A stretch of DNA of 64,000 nt, from assembly GCA_026874595.1 (NCBI GenBank), contig CM049313.1:70734659-70798658 (forward strand), read 5' to 3'. The translations under genes were made by a program, and so were the position numbers. Within the stretch, counting starts at the first letter, position 1. The number at the start of each line of letters is the position of its first letter. Below the pieces are notes generated by a model. The model ran no database searches and was not told the origin of the DNA. It saw nothing but the letters and a program-made list of their open reading frames with translations. The DNA is from Sipunculus nudus (Eukaryota > Annelida > Sipuncula > Golfingiida > Sipunculidae). Positions 55,484 to 64,000 of the stretch are shown piece after piece.

Positions 55484-56440
55484 TGAAAAGTTCTTATAAC
55501 TCCTTCGTGAAAAATGTATGGAATCGTTAATCGACAGCATGTTTGTGAACACAGCAATGTTTACAAACGGAGAAAAACATGTAACCTAAAGTGGTAGGTT
55601 GCGGAATGAAAGTCACTTGTTGCATGCAAACGCCATTTGCATCTGGCTGATCTGACTTGCTGTTTTGAATATTTTGGCGGGCCCTTATATATTATAAACA
55701 CGTATATATAAACAAAACAAGGAGCCTTTGTGCGGTGATATCCACGTTTTCTGGCCTATTTTTATAAAAGCTCCAAGATTAACTTTAGTGTATAAAGGTC
55801 AGATGGTTGATTGGCCCCCTTTAACCACAAAACTTCCATTTCGTAAGTGTAACCAAATCAGTTTCACACTGTCGGGCGATCCTTTGTCGTCACTGTTCAA
55901 TGCATGTTATGATTGCTATTGCACAGCATGGTGTTGGAAGCATGGGTTATTTAGGATTTCCCGATTATTAGTAAATTCCTTAGTAAAAAACTTAATTGTA
56001 ATATCAAAAGGACAGATGTGTGACAGGATAACCCTAATTACATTATAATAATTTAGGGTCAGGTATTCACCTTCTATTTCTTACGAATTTATGCGATTTC
56101 TGGCTTACTCTGCGTATATTAATGAATTGTAAGAAATCCTTTCACAGAAAAGTTTTATAACGCTCCAGTGAAGGATGTTTGAGGTTATCTACAAGCTGTA
56201 ACAACATGTACAACATGTAAATATGTTTGCAGGTGCCCATACTGACAACAGAAAACCATGTTACCCAAGGTGCCTGGTTGTATATGCGCGGTAGCTGAAA
56301 GGTCACTTGTCGCAAAAACACACTTTGCAACACTCTGGTCGTCGCCAGATATCCTTTGAATGTATCTGGCTTATTTTAACAGCCCCACATGTTATAACAC
56401 TTTAATATAAACAAAACGAATGGCGTTTAACGGTCTATTT
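55484..56440 (+). repeat. Degenerate tandem duplication, offset about 664 bp
   Basis: The segment around 55484-55735 aligns with 56148-56430: 'gaaaagttcttataactcc' with 'gaaaagttttataacgctc', 'gaaagtcacttgttgcatgc' with 'gaaaggtcacttgtcgcaaa', 'tatataaacaaaacaagg' with 'atataaacaaaacgaatgg'. Similarity is modest, so the duplication is old. Chance frames of 106 and 63 codons overlap it. Confidence 0.5.
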
Positions 56441-56512
56441 TATAAAGTGTTTTATAAATGGGACCTTAGAAAAGGAAGAGAGGGCTCATCACTAGAGACT
56501 GGTAGGAAGTGG

Positions 56513-57235
56513 CCAATGGACCATGACGCTCAGCTGTATTCAAGGAAACTAGAACAACGGATTACATGACTCCAAATGTGCTCAAAATCACGCATTTTGC
56601 AAATTGACCTTAGATATAGGTTACAGTGACCTTATTCTACATCCAGATGTTACGATTTGTGCCTATCTGAATTATAGTGTTTAAAACCATGTTCTCTCAC
56701 ACAGCTTACGGAATATGGGTCCCAATGAAATTATTTCAGGTTTTCCAAGATCTTTTAACAGGAACCTCCCTGGATCGTAATCCTATTGGAAGATTCATGG
56801 TCAAACTGTTACCAATCATGTAAATCTGTCCTATAGAGTGTAATCACATTCTTTCATATATCTTTCCGAATTTAGATCACGATGACTTAATTTCCGGTTT
56901 TCCAAGGAGATTTGCCTAGGACCTCCCTGGATGTACAGTTAGATGTTTCTAGTTCTAACGTTAAATTTGTACCTTACTAACAGCCAGACTACTTCATTTG
57001 AACGTTTTAATAATAGAGAAAAAAATGCCTAACAAATAAAAAAATACAGGTGGCAACACGTGTCTGCAAGAACTTATGAAACACTCTATGATCAATATGC
57101 ATGCAAAGAATCATGGCGATCAATGCACAAGTTATTCAGATACTGGAGTTTTGTATCAGATTATTAATTATTCTCGGGGTACTTACGAGCCCAATACCTC
57201 GGAGATATGGGTAACAGATACCTTAAGTCACCTTG
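56513..57235 (+). repeat. Diverged copy of the 335-bp repeat element
   Basis: It starts with 'ccatgacgctcagctg.attcaagg', identical to 59660 apart from one base. It contains 'ttacgatttgtgcc' at 56649 and a unit segment (57044-57230) that matches 60160-60330 ('caggtggc', 'gaaacactc.atgatcaatat', 'aattattctcggggtacttacgagccc'). Confidence 0.65.
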
Positions 57236-57419
57236 GCTAATAAAAGTTCCCCTTCGCCCATCCTTAATCCACCCCTGGAGTAGGCCCAGCTTTGAAATTC
57301 GGAAGCCGTATCTATTAATGATGCGCCTCTCGTGCTGAAGATCTTACCACCTGCCGTCAAAATAAACAGATTACGATGGCGGATGTTCCTGATGGTTGGT
57401 CGGCCTCCTGATGAAAACC

Positions 57420-57630
57420 ACAGGGGCGGATCGAGGAATTTGTAAAGAAAAGGGGAGGGTCCAAACCAGGAAGACTATTTAGAAGAACCCATGTCCCAAA
57501 GTCAGAAAGGAGGTCAAGGCAGCAACATTTGGTTTGATACACACAAACAATGTGTTGGCGGCTCAGAGGGAGAGAGGTGTAGGGATCCAGACCCCTGGAC
57601 TCTCCTCATCTGAATCCGCTGCTGGACGGG
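57420..57630. repeat. GGCGGATC dispersed repeat, another copy
   Basis: 'caggggcggatcgaggaattt' at the left and 'catctgaatccgctgctgg' at the right form inverted ends. The middle carries 'ggaggtcaaggcagcaacatttggt' and 'ggatccagacccctgga'. The G run has been lost in this copy. Confidence 0.6.
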
Positions 57631-59650
57631 CCTGTACTGGGACTGGCTTCAATAAATTATCCCGGCCCTTGGACAGGGAGTAGCTTCGTCTGATATTAAC
57701 AAGTCTTGTTCCCGTGTTCCTTGGCGGTTTTTTGGCTGTCAGCTGTCATCTGAACAAAACGATGAATGCTAACTGGGTGATCTGCCAAGCTTACTTAGAG
57801 ACAGATTGCATAGCCACGTCCGAGCTAGTATGCGATGGCAAACAATATTAACAAAATTCATTCACATAATCCAGTTGGCTCATTTAATTTCTATTAATCG
57901 AATTCTTTCAAGGGGTATCACGTCTTTCTTTCGGGGGAATAAATACGACCGGATACACTGAATAATTGACGTAAACGGGCCGGTCCGGTTAACTTGATTA
58001 TATTAGAGCTGTCTTGTATTATCCACACTCAGGTACTGGCGTATTTACTAGTGCTGTTTACCACCGGAAACAATTTGACTGTCGTGTAAATGTCATGGGT
58101 TTCCTCCGATTCGTACAACAAAAATTAGGAAAAACTCACAGAAGATACAACTTGTTTTTCTATCAAGCATGCTATATTTAAAGTCTGTAAGGCCGAATCT
58201 GATAAGAAAACATGTTCTCATTAAGTTTAACTTTTGTTAATTTTGTCCCTCTGACGTAAAAGAGTCTCCAGAGATGTTGAAGTCGCCCAGAAATGCTGTG
58301 TCGAAAACTCCACTGAAAAAACTCTGGATGAGAACTCAAATTGTTCCTAATTTTTTGACAGAGCTCGTCGCTAAAATATAGTGTCACAAGAAATAAACAA
58401 GACCAAACGCTTAATATACATATTTACTTTCTAACAAAACTAACGAAGTGCAAATGAGTAGAACTCAGTACCTTGGGTAAACCTCCTGTCATGGTTGTTG
58501 GATTTCTGACCGCATACAAACATGTCCTCCAAGGGTTCTGTGATTGATAGTTAAATCTTGCGATAGTCACGAATTGGCGCTGATAGTGATGGTACTTATG
58601 CTTTTGTTTAAACATTCAGAAATATTCTATTTGTGTTGAAACCTGTTGTTGAGGTATAGGCTATTATATTATAGCGATATTATTGTGATACTATTGACCC
58701 CCATTGCTGTGCTATCGGGAAAATTATAGTTCTATATTAGATTTAGAGGGGCCCATTTTGATATATGAGATGTATCTGCAGAAACCTTTCATGAAATCAA
58801 TAAAAGAAAGCGCCGACCGTACAGGCATAGGTTATCCATGTTGTTTATATCCATATGCTGATAACATGTTGGGACCCCCTGAAAATGGCCACCAATTTAA
58901 CTCAAACACATCCAAGGATAACAACAGTGTTAAATCAGGCGAATCAGAATTTTGCGTATGATAAAAGATAGTGTTGTTGACATATTTTCACCTAAAAGTG
59001 AACATTCAACCGCCGCGGAACTTGCTACGGTCGCATGTTTTTTTTTTTCAGTTTGGAGACATGGGCACCTGTTCCTTGTTTACTATAAGCAAGCTTATAC
59101 ACCTGTCATAATGGTGTTATAAAAAGTGTTCTTTGCAGAGAATCCCAGCAGCTTATTGACAGTACCTAGAGTGAAAAAGAAAGACTGACAGCCTTTATCC
59201 TGTTCGTCAACACAATGAATATATTTTTTATTGCTCACAATCTTTATTCACCGTGCGGCGTGCGTATGTGTATGTGCAATTAAGAAAGATGGTGGCCGTC
59301 AGAGAAAGAGACTTTGAAGGTTGGTTACCCTTTTAGCACGTGGTGGTGTTATATGCATATATACGGAGCTTTTCATCCAAAACAGAGACCGGGCCCTGTT
59401 ATGATTGGCTGGTGCAAAGCGTGACGTCAGAGGCAATATTTAGAAATGATATAAATCTAACAATACATGTTGTTTTTATTCTTCCCTGAAAATTTGAGGC
59501 TGACATTGTCAGAAATACTAAGCTTAGGATGAGATATAGAATTTTTAGTCACAGAGGATTTCCCTGTGGACGACGACACTGCCGCGTTGACAGTGCTCAT
59601 GATAGGTGTACCAATAGTTTCTGAACAAATTTCACAACCATGTTAAAAGT
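57631..59650. other. No supported gene over 2 kb
   Basis: Short minus-strand frames at 58178-58387 and 58424-58615 and a plus-strand one at 58704-58961 lack recognisable domains. In one minus-strand frame near 58290 the words FLGDFNISGD resemble a LINE endonuclease motif, but no neighbouring block supports it. Confidence 0.4.
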
Positions 59651-61112
59651 AGTGGCCCAAGGGCCATGACGCTCAGCTGAATTCAAGGATTGTTGAATTG
59701 GATTGCAAGGTGGAGAGGATCTATATACATGCTAACTTTCAGCTCAATACATTGAGCCATTCTGAGATACCGGCTGTTATCTAAAAGACACCCAGATTCA
59801 GACTGCCCAGAAAGGATTGCAGGTTGTGCCACCTGTCTTTGTTATGCACAACTACATAGGTGAGGGAACAACTATGCCGGGTTACGGAAGAACAGTCCAA
59901 GGGTCTCAGAGGAGTTCTCCAGAAACAAACACCGTTTTTGTATCACATTTTTAATTATTTCGGGGGTACTTATGAGCTCAGATAGCTCAGAGGATATGGG
60001 TAACAGAGACCTAATTTCAGATTTCCATGAAGACTTTTCATGGAGCTCCATAGATGTCAAGTATGAAGATTCTAGGTCGAGTGGTTACGATTTGTGCCCT
60101 GTTACAAGATGAGGCTTTATTTGAAAGTCTCAAAATGAGAAAAAAATGCGTACAAATTAAATAAAAATAGGTGGCGCCACCAGTCTGCAGGAACTGATGA
60201 CACACTCCATGATCAATATGATGCAAAAAATCATGGCCATCAGTACTTTAGTCATTCAGATACTGCAGCTTTTGTATCATATTTTTAATTATTCTTAGGA
60301 GTACTTACAAGCCCCATAGTTCGAAGGATATGGGTAACAGAGACCTAATTTCAAGTTTCTATAGAGATTTTTCATGGACCTCTCTTGATGTCAAGTTAGA
60401 AGAATCCAGGTCCAGCGGTTACGATTTGTGCCCTGTTATCAGATGACAGCTTCTTTGAAGGTCTCAAATATATAGAAAAAAATCGTAAAATTGGAAAAAA
60501 TACAGGTGGCGCCACCAGACTGCAAAAACTGATGAAACATTCCATGATCAATATCCATGCAAAGAACCATGGTGATTAATACAATAGTTGTTCAGATACT
60601 TGAGCTTCTGTATCAAATTTTCCATTATTCTGGGGGTACTTCAGAACCCCATAGCTCAGAGGTTATGGCTAACAGAGACCTAATTTCAGGTTTCCACAGA
60701 GACTATTCATGGGCCTCCCCGCAGGTCAAGTGAGAAGATTCTAGGTCCAGTTATTACGATTTGTGCCCTTTTAACAGATGACCACATCTTAAGAGGTCTC
60801 AAAAATAGAGAATAAAATTCGTGAAAATCGAAAAAATACAGGTGGCGCCACCAGACTGCATAAACTGATGAAACACTCCATGATCAATATCCATGCAAAA
60901 AATCATGGTGATCACTGCATTAGTTGTTCAGATGATTGAGCTTTTGTATCAAATTTTCCATTATTCTGAGGGGTACTTCGGAGCCCCATACTTCAAAGAA
61001 TATGGTTTACAGAGACCTAATTTCAGGTTTCCAAGGAGATTTTTTATGAACCTCTCAGGATGTCAAGTTACAAGATTCTAGGTCCAGCAGTTACAGTTTG
61101 TGCCCTGTTAAT

Positions 61113-61144
61113 GGCCGGACGGCCAGACGGCCAGACGGCCGGAC
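61113..61144 (+). repeat. 8-bp GGCC(A/G)GAC tandem, 4 units
   Basis: The four units are GGCCGGAC, GGCCAGAC, GGCCAGAC and GGCCGGAC. They run into 'ggacgacagac' just before the terminal hairpin of the surrounding element. Confidence 0.85.
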
Positions 61145-61172
61145 GGACGACAGACAAAGAGTGATCGCTATA

Positions 61173-61199
61173 GCTCAGATGACTTACAGTCAGCTGAGC
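61173..61199 (+). other. Terminal stem-loop of the 335-bp repeat element
   Basis: GCTCAGATGAC pairs with GTCAGCTGAGC (10 of 11) around TTACA, with CTAA overlapping its 3' edge (the last C of the stem followed by TAA). It probably marks the 3' end of the element. Confidence 0.6.
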
Positions 61200-61203
61200 T
61201 AAA

Positions 61204-61925
61204 AATGTTGTTTTTTTCCTCCCGGAATTGGGTTCTTTCTATGTAAAATCTATTTTAATATTTCGTCATAGGCAATTGTGTTATATGATAATAAAATGAG
61301 ATTAGGGATACGTTTGAAATGTTACGTCAGATTTTTTATGCCGGAAAAGAACTAAATTACAAATGATATGAGTGTCAGTTAACGTTCACTAGCGTCTAGT
61401 CGCGCCATTAGTCTTTCGAATGATATATGCCTAGTTTCAAACGATATGTTTTTACTACATATACTTACCCATAACCTGTATATAAATCTTAATTTTTTGT
61501 TGGTTGATGTTGATTGCATCGTTTAAATTATGATCAGAGGATATCAAGCTTCAAAACGAGACTGGGGAGAGGGCTATTTATAGGTCACCATTCATATTCA
61601 CCATCCTAAGTTTGGTAGCAGTATTAGACATTTATGTGTTATATATTTTTACGGATTCGCCGCTCCTATTTTTTGAATTGAACCTTTTTTGCAAATGAGG
61701 ACCAGGCCCTGGTAACTTGCTAATTTGTTCCAAAAATTACCAAAAAGCACTTTAAAGATATGGAAAATGAATTATGTGTTGTTGTTGGTCGTATACACCA
61801 TTTCAGGAACTGGATTCTTTTTTGTATTTTCTTGGCTAGTTGGCAAAATCCTAAGGATTGTTTCAACCTATACAAAAATATAATTCGCACCATATGTTTT
61901 GGTCCTAGAGTCCCGCAGAGCAATT
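61204..61925. other. No gene seen
   Basis: Overlapping 67-codon frames on both strands (61720-61963) have no recognised domain. AT-rich spacer. Confidence 0.4.
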
Positions 61926-61968
61926 TTGTGTATGTGTGTGTGTGTATGTGTGTGTGTCTGTGAGTGTG
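61926..61968. repeat. (GT)n-like microsatellite
   Basis: A TGTG-rich tract with AT and CT interruptions. It gives a Val-Cys repeat at the end of a plus-strand frame, which is not a gene. Confidence 0.85.
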
Positions 61969-64000
61969 ACCTTACTTATCCTCACACGCGCCCTGTTAAT
62001 TGCTCGGTAAACTGTCGACACACCGATCAGTAATCGAACCAAAATGCAGAAAACTTTAGTTAGTTAAAACGCATAAATCTATCAAAATTTTAAGCATTCC
62101 ATGGTTCCAGTTTCTGCGATATACTGTGGGAAAATAGTTTTGTTTCAAAGCGGCTACGTTTCCACGCTGAAGCGCCATCTGGTGGTTTCTTATGGTACCA
62201 ACAAAAAGTAGCGCAACACCTTGCTACCAGAGGCAGCGTTAACATGAAATGATAACCGACAAATGTTAAACGACATGGTATTATTGACAGAGGTTAGGTT
62301 TAAGAAATTAATATGAGATATATTCCCATGAATTTTTTATTTCACCATACATAAAACATTTTACCACAAATCATTTATTTCTTCACAGAGAACTCACTTT
62401 TGCAGTTTATAAAAAAAATATAAATATAAATACATGACCAAGGGTCTTGGCCAAATTAAGAAATCATAAAAAAATAGATAGTTAATTTATGCGTGCAGTA
62501 CTGAGATAATTATTTAATGCTTGGAATACTGATGGCAAATATGGAAATATTTATCATGATAAAAAAATCTAGCAAAAAGTAAACTTAATAATTTTCTCCT
62601 TTTGAATGAAAGGAAAGTTTGTTTTCAACCTATTTTAGGCGAATGAACTTTTTAAATATTTATATTTTTAATGCCTGCGAGCATATTTTCATCTGTTGCC
62701 ATCACACAGTCAAACCTATCTGTAGAGATCAATCAACTCTTTTTTTCTTTTTACTTATAACCGCAAATATGCAAGAGAGAACGATTAAACTTACTGTGCC
62801 CTTATTTCAATCAATATCTGAGGTAGCGCGTGACGTCACGCAAGCAAGAATATATTTACTATAACAGGCTAATTTCTAAACCGATGCGTCTGGCTGCGTG
62901 CCATGATATACAGGTTCAATCAAATATGGCTTAGTTTTACTTTTGGGAACCTATGAAGTGAGCCCTCGGTATTACTGAATTCATTTAAGTGTTATAAAGA
63001 TTGTTCTCCCTTAATACGCTAGTTGAATGCATCTTCGTGTGTGACATATGATATATAGAATAAATAGATAGAGCGATTGTACATTCTTTTTTACATGGTG
63101 GGTAGCGCCATCTTTGTGTTGGCATTTGAACTACTCTGACCATCAATATCAGGGAATTTTTTATTTTTCAGTTACAACAGGTGAACTTATCTTTGACCGG
63201 ATATGGTTATAAACGAGTACCCTTCTAGCACTCATGTTGGGTCATATATAAGTTGCACTTAAATTTCGAGTACGCCTATCAGTAGATAAATGAAACAAGA
63301 CGCTGACAACATATAAGTGATAGAATATTACGAAATAGAGACAGCTAAATTTGCTAAGCTAAAAAGTTACCTACATACTCAATTCTACAAACATAACTGG
63401 TCACATTGATGTTTCTTTATAGGCGTCCAATTCATTACCGTCAGTTCTGGAGTGATTCAAGTAGATTTTTCTTCCTTTGATTAAGTATATATGTGAATTT
63501 CTTTAGCCGGCATTGAACAAATTACTTTAATTTCCAATCTTAGTGATTTTTGTGAAATACAATACTTTTATTATTTGCGTGTTATGTGCGCCATCCTTAC
63601 GATTCGTGCGACTTCAAGTTCTGCAAACAATTTTAGCGACATTTGTATTCACAATGATTACACTTGGCCACAATAATTTCCACTAATAAGAGGCAACAAC
63701 GGGTATTTATTTCAGAGTGTCATCGTTTATTGAGCTTTTGGTGCAAGTTAAATTCCTGTACTGATGTTCTAAGGCAGAAACAAGGTGCGTGAAATGCTTT
63801 TTAAGGTCTAATGGTCGCCTTAAAATCATAAAATGTTAATGTTAATATGTGTGAACTACAAGATATACACACCTTGTCACAAAATTTGTTATTGAAATAT
63901 AGTTTTTTTTACTGAAAAATAGCATTTTACTTGACGTGTAAACCCCACGCTGAGTGTAAACAAACTCACATGTACGGCCAAAGAGAACCACCACGTTCTT
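61969..64000. other. No supported gene to the window end
   Basis: AT-rich with several 'gcgccatct' words (62173, 63106). An 81-codon frame at 62619-62864 is unrecognised. No RNA gene, exon signal or clear repeat was found. Confidence 0.4.

Larger units (their letters stand above)
59656..61203 (+). mobile_element. Non-autonomous element with 335-bp tandem repeats and terminal hairpin
   Basis: It begins near 'ggccatgacgctcagctgaa'. It then contains about 3.6 tandem units of 335-337 bp (the anchor GTACTT lies at 59966, 60301, 60636 and 60973) and a short GGCC(A/G)GAC 8-bp tandem (61113-61144). It ends in GCTCAGATGAC-TTACA-GTCAGCTGAGC-TAA, an 11-bp stem with one mismatch. Internal tandem units plus a 3' hairpin before CTAA recall non-autonomous Helitron-type or similar mollusc elements. 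That class assignment is inference, and no helicase is present. Confidence 0.65.

Noticed and set aside
58178-58387. LINE endonuclease fragment (FLGDFNISGD in one minus-strand frame)
   Set aside because: No other endonuclease or RT block is found on either side, so a single short motif is probably chance.

Overview
This window looks like nuclear DNA from an invertebrate animal, most probably a mollusc and perhaps a bivalve. It is AT-rich and almost free of long open frames. It is full of (AT)n runs, runs of 10 to 25 G, minisatellites, tRNA-derived short repeats, fold-back elements and decayed non-LTR retrotransposons. There are no bacterial-style operons, no rRNA genes and no intact long gene. 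The species call is inference from repeat style; no species-specific gene was recognised. Most ORFs of 60 to 130 codons here are chance, microsatellite or satellite reading frames.

Layout. 1-7.5 kb: mostly non-coding, with a G-rich repeat, a tRNA-headed SINE-like element and (AT)n. 7.7-9.7 kb: a 966-bp tandem duplication whose best-conserved part carries a paired ETS-type motif. 12.0-15.3 kb: a LINE 3' tail, then an 896-bp tandem duplication whose second copy is split by about 940 bp. 16.0-16.9 kb: another SINE-like element, a 148-bp tandem repeat rich in TCAAGGTCA half-sites and a 25-G run. 17.7-24.1 kb: the only part with exon-like signals: a terminal-exon candidate (17742-17924), a first-exon candidate (18899-18988) and a phase-compatible internal-exon candidate (23990-24088). 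A hAT-like non-autonomous element (19455-21014) sits between them and splits a 21-bp minisatellite. 28.5-29.3 kb: a 33-bp minisatellite, open as 11-residue repeats on the minus strand over part of its length.

30.4-35.6 kb is the most unusual region. About 47 monomers of a 76-bp satellite each contain a 12-bp-arm hairpin. The array reverses orientation at about 33411, giving an inverted repeat with arms of about 1.7-1.9 kb. The array is itself flanked by inverted copies of a 130-bp sequence (30728-30858 and 35291-35422), which shares a 15-bp word with the monomer. A transcript crossing the centre would fold into a very long hairpin.

41.7-50.0 kb holds two dead LINEs lying tail to tail. The plus-strand element (about 42.25-47.33 kb) is CR1/L2-like: ORF1 with a PHD finger and an SGNH-esterase-like domain, then an endonuclease and a reverse transcriptase. 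The minus-strand element (about 49.97-47.8 kb) is L1/Tx1-like with an internal deletion. A palindromic 21-bp tandem repeat lies just upstream of the first element. 52-64 kb: a quasi-periodic CG-containing repeat, G-rich repeats, (AT)n, a degenerate duplication at 55.5-56.4 kb and a 335-bp tandem-repeat element (59.65-61.2 kb) with a terminal hairpin and a diverged relative at 56.5-57.2 kb.

No gene set works together as a pathway. The window is a repeat-dominated intergenic or intronic region with at most two partial host genes. All family and domain assignments were made by eye, with no database search.
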